Part shown: piece after piece, positions 47,060-57,726 of the stretch
Layout of the letters: every line of letters starts with the position of its first letter
How positions within the stretch are numbered: position 1 is the first letter of the stretch
From: Inia geoffrensis
Taxonomy: Eukaryota > Chordata > Mammalia > Artiodactyla > Iniidae
Length of the DNA stretch: 64,000 nucleotides
Direction of reading: 5' to 3'
Assembly: GCA_036417435.1 (NCBI GenBank)
Contig: CM070913.1
Span: 17,576,680 to 17,640,679, forward strand
Made by a program: the position numbers and the translations under genes
The notes under the pieces: model-generated
The model's input: only the letters and a program-made list of their open reading frames with translations
What the model was told of the DNA's origin: nothing
The model's database searches: none

Positions 47060-47185
47060 AGCATTCATTGCCCAGCACTGTGCTAGGCTGTCATCATATA
47101 AAGATAAATAAAGTATGTCTGCCCTGAAGAGGCTGAAAATCCAGTTGTGGAGAGAGACAAGTAAATAAATAAATGACATCAGGTT
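47060..47185 (-). repeat. L2 3' tail fragment, minus strand
   Basis: CCCAGCACTGTGCTAGGCTG, CTGCCCTGAAGAGGC and GGAGAGAGACAAGTAAATAAATAAATG are the complement of the L2 3' region. Confidence 0.65.
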
Positions 47186-48534
47186 TTAGAATGCTGTAAT
47201 AGACGTGTGAGCCTGCCACAAATGAGGCACGTTGGATTACATGCAACTTGCTTACCTCAAGGAAAGGAATACAAAGTTTGCTTTCTGTATATAGAATTTG
47301 TCTATATTCCATGACTCCTGGTTTATTTTAAGCTTTCTGTCATTTTCAGAATAGCTTAGCACTGACACTGAGATTGAGAGTCAAAGGTTGAATTGGTTTG
47401 ACCCTTAAGATAATTAGATTAGACTCTTTTTGGTGCAAAAGATCTAATCTAGACTCAAAATAAGCTCCAACACAGTAGGGAACGTACTGGTTCACGGAAC
47501 TGGGAAGTCCAAGGTTGCTTAGATTTCAGGCATGGCCAGCTCCTGGTGCTTGCACAGTTTCTTCTCTTCTTCCTTCTGTTTCTTTTTCTCTCCGTGTCAG
47601 CTTCCCCTTCTTCCCTGTGTTGTCTCTGTTCTGTCCGATTGAAGATGGTCCTCCTTCGTGCACCCAGTGAAGCTATCTCTTAATAGCGTCAGATTCACAT
47701 CCTTTATCAATCACAATGGAAACCAGACAACTTTTACCTTCCAGTTTTGTATTTAAATTCTAGAAGACGTGTGATTGGTCTTCCTTTAGTCATGTGCTCA
47801 CTTTTGGAACAATAGTTCCCAGGGGAACGTGGCACTCTGCTTGACTAGGTGTGAGTCAAATGCACTTTCCCGTTGTCCAGTGGGCGGGGATGGAGGTGTC
47901 AGTTGTGACTGATATCCTCACTAGAACAGCTTGGAATAGGATAATATTCCAAATAGACAGCTTTGTTCTGCAAAAGAAGGGTTGTTGGGTCAAAGCAGCA
48001 ATATGTCCCTTTCACAAATAAAAACACAATGAGAGGATTTCTCTGCAATATTATCAACACATTTGTACTACAACGGCTCTCTGTTAAATTTCTTGCCCTT
48101 TACCTTTACTTATTCTAGGAGCATCATCATCCCTCTTATGGGAACTTCTCCCTCACTCCAAACCTGTAATTAGTGAGAGAGCTGCACTTTCCTGCAGATT
48201 CCACCCACTTGGCTGCAGTTGATCAGTCTTATGTTAGCACCTGACACTATCCAGGCCAATCAGAGATCTTTCCTGGGTTTCTGAACATGGGGCTAGTGAG
48301 GGCATGTTAGTGACTCAGTGATGGCAGGTTTAACAAAATGTCAAAATGGAAATGTGTTCCCATGTTTCCTGCTGTGTGGAGGAACTTGGTCCATAGTTGG
48401 TTTATAGTTTGAATAAAGCTGATACACAGGAAAGAACAGATCAGTCAGCTAGTGGTAGAGATTAAGTAACCACTTGATTTCTGGACTTTACTGCAAGTCC
48501 TTGCTACTCCTGACAGCTGTGACTTCGTAACATG
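47186..48534. other. Non-coding with old unassigned repeat-like stretches
   Basis: 47400-47980 (AACTGGGAAGTCCAAGGTTGC, TCAGGCATGGCCAGCTCCTGG, GATTGGTCTTCC) and 48130-48330 (CCAATCAGAGATC) resemble ancient interspersed repeats. I cannot name the families. Confidence 0.35.
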
Positions 48535-48842
48535 AGCACTACGGTCCAACAGAAATATAACATGAGCTACAGATACAAACCACACACTGAGGTTTAAATT
48601 TCCTAGTAGAACACATTAAGAAGGTAAAAAGACACAGGTGAATTTAATTTTTACAAAATATTTGGTTTAACTCAATATAATCAAAATATTATCATTTCAA
48701 ATTGTAAGCAATATGAAATATAATTGCTGTATTGTACATTCCTTTTTTCATACCAGGTCTTCAAAATTTGGTGTATATTTTACCCTTGTAGCACATCTCA
48801 GTCTGGATGAGTCATATTTCAAGTGCTCAGTAGACACGTGTG
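48535..48842 (+). mobile_element. hAT-type DNA transposon fragment
   Basis: CACTACGGTCCAACAGAAATATAACATGAGC, TTTCCTAGTAGAACACATTAAG, CTTCAAAATTTGGTGTATATTTTACCC and CATATTTCAAGTGCTCAGTAG are in the order of a common mammalian hAT-like element whose ends read GTCCAATAG/CTATTGGAC. The right end is lost. Confidence 0.6.
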
Positions 48843-48997
48843 GGGCACAGGGTCGGGGCAGGGAAACACTAGAGACATGGAACTGGAGAGATGTGGGATG
48901 AGGGAGGGAATCTACCCGGGGATGTGTCCTAAGACATGCAAACCAAATTTTTACATTCTCTGTCATCCTTCCTGTTGATAAAGATGCTTTAAAGCAC

Positions 48998-49166
48998 AGG
49001 AAGCTCAGCTCGGTGCTCTGTGATGACCTAGATGGGTGGGGTAGGGGAGGTGGGTGGGAGTGAGGTCCAAGAGGGAGGGGATATGTGTATGCATATAGCT
49101 GACTCACTTCACTGTGCAGCAGAAACTAACACACCATTGTAAAGCAATTATACTCCAATAAAAAAA
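48998..49166 (+). mobile_element. 5'-truncated L1 3' end, plus strand
   Basis: GGAAGCTCAGCTCGGTGCTC, GGTGGGTGGGAGTGAGGTCC, AACTAACACACCATTGTAAAGC and TACTCCAATAAAAAAAG are the sense 3' UTR of the cetartiodactyl L1. The G-rich part at 49034-49080 is its quadruplex-prone tract. I could not find the target duplication. Confidence 0.85.
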
Positions 49167-49834
49167 GTTTTTAAAAAGTTGTCATATCAAATATATCTAT
49201 AAAGTAATTCCTTGTCTTTGAGATAAAAAATTGTTGATGTCTCCATTCTTCATTAATATTCTAGAGCTTAAGAACTTCTTTTGTTGTTGTTTTGTTACTT
49301 ATAGTGCTTTACTTTTCAAAAGCACATACTTAAAATTTTCTCCATTACCCTAATGCCATTAAGTAAATTTTAGAAAATGATAAAAATGATCATAAATCAC
49401 ATGAGAGATTTTCTTTTTACAGTTGAAAAATTCATTGAGGGTAATATAATATTTCTTCCATTTCAATGGTGAATATTTACCTGAAGGTATTTTTACATAT
49501 GACAGTTTAACCTTTTAATATTTTTTGTATATGCTAAATTTAATTGGTTTCTTGTAGCATCTTATTAAAATGTGGACTTGTAGTTAAGAAAATGAATAAA
49601 AATTGTTTTTCTTCCCTTTGCATTTTGAATGGAAAGATATTAGTTTGTTTTGCATTATACCATGGCAAACAAATTATTATGTAATGATGGCTGCTACTAT
49701 TTTGATACCTTGAAAAGAATCTACTGTGACTTAATAAGCAAATCTACTCATTTCTTTCTTATCATAATAATCCCTTGAAGCAGAGTTTAGGACAATTTGC
49801 AGTGACAGCTAAAGAGAAAAAAGTAGGCTTATTT
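49167..49834. other. AT-rich non-coding DNA, nothing recognised
   Basis: No repeat or gene supported. Confidence 0.4.
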
Positions 49835-49952
49835 TCTATACGTAAGTTCCATGAGGAAGTGTCTTTCTATTTTGTTTACTTCTGTATCCCAAATGCTTGG
49901 AGTAGTGCCTAACCCAAGAAGATATTCAATAAATATTTGTTGAATGAATACA
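49835..49952 (+). repeat. L2 3' end, plus strand
   Basis: TTCCATGAGGAAGTGTC, TGTATCCCAAATGCTTGGAG and CAATAAATATTTGTTGAATGAAT. Confidence 0.8.
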
Positions 49953-49984
49953 CTAGTTACTATAACTAAAAGGTTCATTTAATA

Positions 49985-50224
49985 ATGCAAAGGGCAAATA
50001 GGATATTTGAGCATACACTGTATGCTAGACTTTCTGTAAAATCTGTAATATACACTGCAAATGTAAATCTTACAAAAATCCTGTGAAACAGGTATTATCC
50101 TCATTTTAAGGATAAGAAAACTGAGACACAAGAGAGGTAGTAAATTTCCCAAGCTCACATAATTAAATGGTAGAGTTGATATTGTCTTCAGAGTTGTTTG
50201 ATCCCAAAGTTCTCCTTTTAATCA
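49985..50224 (-). repeat. MIR SINE, minus strand
   Basis: CTTACAAAAATCCTGTGAAACAGG, TTATCCTCATTTTAAGGATAAG, AAACTGAGACACAAGAGAGG and CCCAAGCTCACATAATTAAATGG. Confidence 0.85.
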
Positions 50225-50665
50225 TACATTAGTTTCCTAGGGCTGTCGTACATAATACCACAAACTAGGTGGCTTAAAACAACAGAATTTTATTATCTGA
50301 TATTTATGAGGGTTAGAAATCCAAAATCAAGGGCCATGCTACCTCTGAAACATAAAGAGGAGGATTCCTCCTTGTCTCAACTAGCTTCTGGTATTTTCTG
50401 CCAGTCCTTGGCATTCCTTGGCTTGTAGATGTATCACTCCATCTCTGCCTCAACTGTCACTGGTGTTCTTCACCCTGTGTGTATTTCTCCTCTTCTTATA
50501 AGGGCACCAGTCATATTGGATTAAGGGTCCACCCTACTTCTGTATGACCTCATCTTAACTAATTACATTTACAACAACTCTGTCTCCCAGTAAGGTCACA
50601 TTCTGAGGTCCTGGAGTTTAGGACTTCAGAGTCTCTTTTTTAGGGGACACAGTTCTACCATGACT
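50225..50665 (-). mobile_element. Solitary MLT1-type LTR, minus strand
   Basis: TACATTAGTTTCCTAGGGCTG at the left, CTTATAAGGGCACCAGTCATATTGG in the middle and GGACACAGTTCTACCATGAC at the right give a near-complete MaLR LTR in reverse. Target duplication not clear. Confidence 0.8.
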
Positions 50666-50689
50666 ATCACCATACTTGATATTTGTCAA

Positions 50690-51230
50690 CACAGATATTT
50701 ATTAATCACTTAGAAAGACCAGGCACTGGGATTGCTTGTTGATGTAGGGATACAAAAAGGTATAATGCACTCTTCCTTTAATATGGTTGGGAGGAAAAGA
50801 TGTATTTCCAAAAAATAAATGTCAATGATAAGTAGTTTTAGACATGGTGAGATTAAGGTGACAGTAGTTTATGTGAGAAGAAATATCCTTCAGAAGTTCA
50901 GAGAAAAGGGTCTAGATCTTACAGAAGACAAGTCTGGAAACTGAGTTCAGGGGTTATATACACAGAGGGGAGAGTGAAGCAGTGAGAATTGGTGGTAAAT
51001 GATGGTGAAAGTCAAAAGGAGAAGAGAACTGGCCTTGTATCAAGAAACCAAAGCAGAAAGGAGAGTGCCAAGGTACAGAAAAGTCCTGACATGACAAATT
51101 CCATGAGAGAGAGAGCAAAAGAGAACAAGGAGGAGAAAAAGCCACTGAATATTAGAATTAGAATGTTTTGGGAACCTGTGAGTATACAGTTTCAGTGGAG
51201 TGGCACGGGCAGAAATGTGGTTGTACTTTG
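50690..51230 (-). mobile_element. L2 LINE fragment, minus strand
   Basis: GATATTTATTAATCACTTAGAAAGACCAGGCACTGGG begins it (the complement of the L2 3' end), and purine-rich decayed L2 text follows. The right edge is uncertain. Confidence 0.55.
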
Positions 51231-51395
51231 AGTTCAGGTCGATGTGGACAAAAGGCTAGACTTTGAAGACCACTGGGCAATGGTGTTAATGGAAGCTGGA
51301 CTTCCTCATACAGGGCTGCTCTGTGATTTCTAATGTCAGTGAAGTGCAGGTGGGCCTTCTAAAATCTCAAGTGTGACTGATTAATCAGTTTTTTC

Positions 51396-51640
51396 AAGTG
51401 TTTATTGAGTGCCTACTATGTGCCAGGCATTCTTCTCATTGGTGGTGCTATAGCAGAGAATAAGGAAGGCATGATTTATGGCTCTGTAGTGCTTCTATTC
51501 CAGTGGGGGAGATGGATAATGAGTGAGAAACTGAACCTGTATATAATGTCATTTTCCATCCTGATGAGACCAATGAAGAAAAATAGAACAGAGCGAAATT
51601 TGAGAGGAACAAAGGAGATAAGGGGGAGGTAATAAACTAA
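51396..51640 (-). mobile_element. L2 LINE 3' fragment, minus strand
   Basis: TTTATTGAGTGCCTACTATGTGCCAGGC and CTATTCCAGTGGGGGAGATGG are clear L2 complement phrases. Confidence 0.8.
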
Positions 51641-52759
51641 GATTAAAATTTTCCAATTAGGAATTAATGCAACATGTACATTGAGTTCTGGCTTTGCCAC
51701 GCTTCCTGGCATTATGGAAAATACTGGTCAAATTCAGAAGACTAATTGTGTGATTTTGGCCAGTTTATTTAAAAAGTTTTTTCCGTTTCTCATGGGGGAA
51801 ATGAAGGAATTGAGTAGGAACTGAACTCGGCAGTCCCTTCCAACTTTATTTTCACTAAAAACCATATCAATAGTATTGCAGCCATTCATCCTATCTTGGT
51901 GTTAACTACAAATTTGATACGTGTGTCTTTCTTTCACGTCCTAGTCCAAAAGTGTTCATGAAAATAGAGACATTGACAGTTTGCTGTCTCTGTACTAAAA
52001 TAATTGCCATTAAAAAATATAAATGATTATCATTTTGAATGTATAAGAGTACAGGGTGAGAAGGAGAGTTGAATTTCAATGCTACCTATCAGTTATAAGC
52101 TGTGGCATGATGTAATGAAAGAATGAAAAATCATAAGGGAAGTAACTCCTTTTAAAAGATATTTTGTTTAGTGTTTTTCAATGGATTAAGAAAGGGTGAT
52201 ACACTGACTCTAAAACAATGGCAGGCTCTGTCATGATCCTTAAAAGGAGGACTGTTCACAAGCGTGGAGGTGATGCCCATTCAAAACTCATCCTTATAAA
52301 GAGTGTCTTTGTCTAAGAAAAGAATTGCAGTGTTGTTTCATTGCAAATGTCTGTGGATTTCTGATTCTGGAGAATTATTTTGGAATCAGGGACATTTGTT
52401 GTTTTGAAAAACCTGACTAGCAAACGCTTTCAGAAAGATAAAATCATTACTTGGTTTTTATGTCTAAAGGGTGATAAATGACACTGAAATATTCTGTTTT
52501 GTATCACCTCATGTTTTAAAGTTCTGATATAAATTGAAGGCTTGAAAACACCATCTCCAGCATAGGTGGGGATGCTCTGATGGCGAGAAGTGGGATGGCC
52601 AGCTGCTCTGCACCGGTGCATTCAGTGAAGCTAGACAGTATGCTGGTCCCCCCGCCCCACTCCCCAAATCCTCCAAAAGAACATACTCTCACATGTCAGT
52701 GCCAAGAAAAGAAGGTCAATACTCATCTAAATAAATTACAAAAGGCCCTTGCTGTGCAA
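51641..52759. other. Non-coding DNA, nothing recognised
   Basis: No repeat or exon that I can name. Confidence 0.4.
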
Positions 52760-53400
52760 TAGGCAGCCAAGCCTGGAAGGGCCATGCTGGGGTCTTAGTT
52801 AGCACCAAATGTGCCGGCTCTGTGGGAGGACCGCCTTCCCTCCTTTGCTGGGGTGGGAAAGGGAATGCTGCCGCTGCTGTGCTTCCACTGCCACCTTTGC
52901 TGACAAGATTCAGAGCGACGCTGGCCTGGGGCTTCATCAATTGAGAAAGGCATGGTAAATTGGCAGTCAGTCATTATAATGGTGAGCAGGTTTCCTTCCC
53001 CGCCTGACTCCTTTTGGAATAGAACAAGAGAGCGTATGACAATGCATATGTCGCATTCTCTGAGTTAAATGGTCAAATGCATCTTCTCGATTGACCTGTT
53101 GATTGTGTTGGTTATGCCTCCCTTGATTGCCTGGGTCTATAGTGATAGGCATCGTAAAAACAGATAAAATACATAGCCGTGACTGCAAACACTCATTCGC
53201 ATAGCTGAGGCTGAACAGTCCAAAGTACCAAACAGATCACATTTGACTTTGTAGTAAGGTTTTATGTGTAATCATGACAGATGTTCAGGGAGATCATCCT
53301 TTTCCATCTCTACCCTGCTTCCCTGCAACTAGCTCATGTATGACTCGCTCTAAAATAGCCTCTCTTTTATAAACAGATGAAGCTTGAGGCTGTCAACAGT
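52760..53400. other. Repeat-free block, candidate conserved non-coding element
   Basis: No repeat family recognisable. CpGs are kept at ordinary mammalian-unmethylated-like spots such as AGAGCGACGC near 52912, GTCGCATTC near 53050 and GCATCGTAAAAAC near 53149. Several homeobox/POU-like motifs occur (ATGCATATG near 53042, CATTATAATGG near 52972). It lies directly upstream of the candidate exon at 53442. Confidence 0.3.
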
Positions 53401-53441
53401 ACGAAGTCAGAATTCTACTTATCAAACATTTGTTTTCCCAG

Positions 53442-53483
53442 CAGAAGATGCTCCTTTCTTTGAGGCCGGTCGCGGGCTGCCCT
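53442..53483 (+). other. Candidate 42-nt cassette exon
   Basis: An acceptor-like TTTGTTTTCCCAG ends at 53441, and a full-consensus donor GTAAGT starts at 53484. The 42 bases between are a multiple of three and hold three CpGs within 11 bases (CCGGTCGCGGG). One frame reads EDAPFFEAGRGLP without a stop, and a second frame is also open. If the downstream AG is used the exon is 39 nt (53445-53483). No gene could be linked to it, and such splice pairs occur by chance, so this is a hypothesis. Confidence 0.2.
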
Positions 53484-53489
53484 GTAAGT

Positions 53490-55034
53490 CCTGCTTGGGT
53501 TTTTATGCCAAAAGCTACCTGATGCCAACCAGAGGCAGCTTCAAAGCTACTTTATGTCTTAACGAAACTTTAAGAACTTGTCACCTATAATAACTGCATT
53601 CTGGATAGTAAAGTTTTTCTAATGTGTATTTACTTTGTTGCTAATCTCCCCTTAGGGGTTTAAAAGTGAACAGGCATAATGAAATGCTTCTTGCTGTTTC
53701 ACTTCAAATTTAAGTATTTACTGCACGGCATGCCTTCTCTAGACTTACTTGGTTATCTCTAAGTAAAGACTTTCTGCCCCAAATCCTCAATTCCAAGTGA
53801 TGGTCGAAGAGCTTTCTGTTTGACACAGGCATTTATCTGTCAAATTGTGGCACCTTGTAACACCACCTAATGTCAGATGGACTTACCCAAGATTGGAAAA
53901 AAGGCAAAGAAGAAGGGTATAAGGATCTCTCTGGAATATTTTTTGAAGCAGGGAGTTACAGATCTATTTGGGCTAGTAAATAATGACTCTATTTTGTATT
54001 GTTTGTCATTCCTTTTAAAAACTTCACTATTTCCTGGCATTTTCTCATTATTTGTTTGCATTTCTAAGTTAAGGAAAAGGTATGTTTAGGCTTTATCTGG
54101 AAGGCACACAATTTAAATATTAAAAATGTCTCCTATGCAGACATAGTTAGGACAGGAGGAAGACAAATCAGGCCACTGAGAAAGAAGGAAAGCCTTCATA
54201 GTTTCAGTGTAGTTCTTAGGGTGCACAGGAAGCTAATCAAGGGCATCTCATTGCCTCTGTGGGCAGTCACGTGAATGACAATGCCCAGCGAAACAGGAAG
54301 TATAGGGAAGAATTCTGGCCAAAGGTCTGAGTTCTGTGTCCCATAAAACACCGTAGTTACCATTCAAGTGCCACAATGTATAAGTTCCCAAGCTGTGAGT
54401 GAGGTTAGGAATCCTTAGCGTGGAAATTTACAGTGTACGGGGCAGTAGAATCATTCAGGTCAGCTTCCTGGCTTTATATTGGCATTAGTTTGTTAGAAGA
54501 ATGAAGCTTGCTAGCTAGTGCTTTCCACTAAGAAGCCTGAAATAGATTATAGGTTGTTTTTTCTATCCCTGAAGGCTTTTTCTTTTTTTTCCAGTTGCTC
54601 TCCTGAGAGAAAATTGAGTGTATGACAGGGAAGACAAGTATGAAACCTCTCATAATCCAGGCTTGTGTTCTCAAAAGATTGTCCTTGGTATACGAGGCTA
54701 CTCCTAGAATCTTCCCTGGAGTTTATTTATTTGACCACGTCCCCCAGACTTAAATGCCTCCACTAATCAACACTGAGTTTTTCCACACCAAGTCCACAGA
54801 GCGCAGCAAGATGAGAACTTCTTAATTTAAAAATTAAAAAAAATCCCAGGTATATACCTAATCCTTGGAGAAATAGCAGATCTATTACTGGTCAGCAACA
54901 TATCCACAGACAATTGAGTTTTATTTTTGTCCCCTATTTTAGGATTACTGATGGGACTGAGGTGAGAAAGAAAGGGTTTACTCAGAAACTTATTAAGCCA
55001 AGGTTCTTTAGGAGCTTAAGGCAAGGTCACAATT
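53490..55034. other. Non-coding DNA, nothing recognised
   Basis: AT-rich to mixed composition with no gene or nameable repeat. Confidence 0.4.
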
Positions 55035-55200
55035 CATTCTTTATTCATTGTATCACTCATTCATTGAGCTCCTAGTATGTTCCAGGAACTTGGCTCTTGG
55101 GCTATCATGTCAACACAATTGCCTCTGTTGACAAGGAGTTAACAATAGTGGAGGATGAGATACACAAGTAAATAGATGATTACAATGGAGCTTGATTGAA
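55035..55200 (-). repeat. L2 3' fragment, minus strand
   Basis: CACTCATTCATTGAGCTCCTAG, GTTGACAAGGAGTTAAC and ACAAGTAAATAGATGATTACAATGG. Confidence 0.7.
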
Positions 55201-55587
55201 GTTATGGTAAGGATGAGTCTAGTGGTATCTGTGTGTGTAAAGGAAAGACTTCCCATTATGAAAAGGAATGAAGACAAAGCCAAAGAAGCCTACTAATGAT
55301 TCATCTAACTGTGAAACTTGAACTAGCATTCTATAGCCCACACAGAGTGCACATCCTGTATCAGTCTGCTGGAAGATGTGCATGGAGGCTGAGGGGATAA
55401 ACAGAAGTGAATAGGGCCAGGAAGAAGAGCCGGAAGCAATCTTCTTGGTTGTCAGAGTGTCATTATTTATGCCACTATTTCTTTTCGTGTCTTCATTGTT
55501 TAATTTTTACTTTGTTTTCAAAATAAAATAAATTTTAAACTAATGGGCATAACATGCATTTTGATGTTGCAGCACTTGTAGAAAATA

Positions 55588-55700
55588 TCATTCATTCATT
55601 CATTCATTCAGTATTTATTGGGCACCTACCATGCACCGCTGGGACCTAACAATGAGGAAGAAGACAGAAACTGTCTGGTAGTAAGGAGACATTTTGAGTC
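55588..55700 (-). repeat. L2 3' tail with (ATTC)n, minus strand
   Basis: A (CATT)n tail at 55588-55610, then CAGTATTTATTGGGCACCTACC and GGAAGAAGACAGAAACTGTC. The tetranucleotide array is the L2 terminal repeat in reverse. Confidence 0.8.
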
Positions 55701-55762
55701 TTAAAGCAATGATAAATGATAATATGTATGTTTATATGTATTCCTAAATACATGGTTCTGAG

Positions 55763-56294
55763 TGTGACAGTTTTTTGACATGTCATCTTAGCCAGGCTAC
55801 ACTGTGGGCACCAAAGAGGGGGCAGCAGCCACTTTGTGGCATATACACACCTTCCAGTTATTCAGTCAAACACTAATCTAGCTGCTTCTGTGAAGGGATA
55901 TTGCAGATGTAATGAAAGCCCTTAATGAGTTGTCCTTAAATTATAGAGATTATCCTTGGTAGGCCAGACCTAATCAGATGAGCCCTTAAAAGGGACTGGC
56001 AAAAGAGACTGCCAGTAGCAGCTGGGTCTACGCTTGCTTTCCCTTTGCTGGATCTGCCCTTCTTGCCTGCCTGTGACAGCGGCTCGGGCCTGTACCTGTG
56101 GGGTTCCAGCTTGTGCTCTTCCCTTCCTGACTGCCTGCCTCCAGGTCAGCCTCGACAATTGCACAGACCAATTCCTTATAATAAATCTCTCTCTTTGTCT
56201 CTCTCCCTCCCTCCCACCCCCAAATATACATATTTGTGTGTGTGTGTGTGTGTATCTTCTATTGATTCTATTTTTGTGGTTGAACTTCACTAAG
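55763..56294 (+). mobile_element. Solitary MLT2-type ERVL LTR
   Basis: It begins TGTGACAGTTTTTTGACATGTC, contains CAGTCAAACACTAATCTAGC and ACCTAATCAGATGAGCCC, then CAATTCCTTATAATAAATCTC with the polyadenylation signal, and ends like TATTGATTCTATTTTTGTGG. This order is that of MLT2 LTRs. A CT-rich run and a (TG)n tract (56236-56253) occupy the usual repeat-prone spot after the signal. Frames over it are artefacts. Confidence 0.75.
56236..56253. repeat. (GT)n microsatellite inside the LTR
   Basis: Nine GT units after TATATT, within the 3' part of the MLT2-type LTR. Confidence 0.95.
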
Positions 56295-57404
56295 ATTTTA
56301 AAATAATGCTATTTATTACCTCATTTGATATGTATTATGTTCAGAACAATTATCATTGCTTGTGAAATTGGGAAGATATTATTCCTATATCTCTGCAAAA
56401 ATCACCCAAATATATTTTAAGAGGTCTGATTGGCTCCCAATTCATTGTCTGCCTAGCATCTTTGTTTCAAATGTGGAAGGTGTCTGGCCGCAGGGTGAAT
56501 TGCCCATGTGATTGATTCCATTACTCATGCTTGCAGCTTTTTCTGCCTCTGTTCTGGAATGGTGGTCTTTCCAGCTGGCTGTTTGGGAAAGCAGCACCAT
56601 GCCAAGCGCTGCTGGAACATTTTAAAACAACATTGCACATAACGTAATTAAGTAGGGATGACTGAAGACTTAATGCGTTCACTGGCTAGAGTCGAGTCTG
56701 AGTTGAACCCAGAAGCTGCTGCTGCTTTGTATTTTTAAAGAGGAGAAAATAAAATTTATGGCAAACCTTGGACTCTTTATTTCAATCCTTTTGATTCCAA
56801 CAAAATATAGAGAATTCTTCAAACTTACTTGGTTTAATTTTTGTAACTTTATTCATTGTGAAAGAAGTGTATATTAAAAAAAAAAGATAAAGTGAAAGAA
56901 AGGAATTAAGAACCGCCTTTAATTCTACCAGAGGTAACTGTGGTTGTGACTGTTTTTGCAGAATCTTCTGTGCATGTCTAAACCATCCTTTCCCTGCTCT
57001 GCTGTGTATCACAGGTGGCTTACCCCTGAAGACTCTTGGATTCCTTTGCTCAATGGTTTCTGGTGGGCAGGTGGGACGAAGAAGGGACTTAGGCTATTTC
57101 TTGCCATTCTTCGCTGTCAAGGGGTCAGAGTCCCTGGCAGTAGTCTTAGGTCCCTATAGAGAGACCCATTCTCTCTGCTGTTCTCACAGGGCAAACCCTG
57201 CTTTTATTCTAGCTTCTCCTGAATGGCCCTGCAGATCTGATAACACCATCTTTTTTTAATCTCTCCCAGCCTTAGGTGTGGCAGTGACTTCCAAATGTTG
57301 CCATTACCTGGTTTTATCTTTTCCTAGTTGTCCTTTCAGTACTTCCAATACCTCAATAAGTTAGTTCCCACAAATGAAATTCTTCTATTAAACAGCCTGA
57401 CAAA
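56295..57404. other. Non-coding; 56430-56770 is a candidate conserved element
   Basis: 56430-56770 has no recognisable repeat and includes GTCTGGCCGCAGGGTG, ATGTGATTGATTCC, GCCAAGCGCTGCTGG and CATAACGTAATTAAG, with CpGs retained and homeobox-like ATTGATT/TAATTA. The rest is unassigned. Confidence 0.35.
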
Positions 57405-57418
57405 GACATCCATTTCTT

Positions 57419-57626
57419 TTTTGTGTGTGTGTGTGTGGTATGCGGGCCTCTCACTGTTGTAGCCTCTCCCCTTGCGGAGCACAGGCTCCGGACGCGCAGG
57501 CTCAGCGGCCATGGCTCACGGGCCCAGCCGCTCCGCGGCATGTGGGATCTTCCCGGACCGGGGCACGAACCCGTGTTCCCTGCATCGGCAGGCAGACTCT
57601 CAACCACTGCGCCACCAGGGAAGCCC
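57419..57626 (-). mobile_element. CHR-type cetacean SINE with (TG)n tail
   Basis: The body runs from GGTATGCGGGCCTCTCAC to the head complement ACCAGGGAAGCCC. An exact 14-bp duplication GACATCCATTTCTT flanks it (57405-57418 and 57627-57640). Its A-tail has turned into TTTTGTGTGTGTGTGTGTGTGG. It keeps both AGGCTC repeats. Confidence 0.97.
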
Positions 57627-57726
57627 GACATCCATTTCTTAATGGTCCATCGATAAGTCTACTGACTTTACTACTATATTGTGAATGCTTTTCCATGGCC
57701 ATAATTGTAGGACCTACATGGCACTT

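Noticed and set aside
55970..56306. Frames of 67-106 residues across an MLT2 LTR
   Set aside because: They are products of the LTR body and its CT/TG repeats. No viral gene is present.
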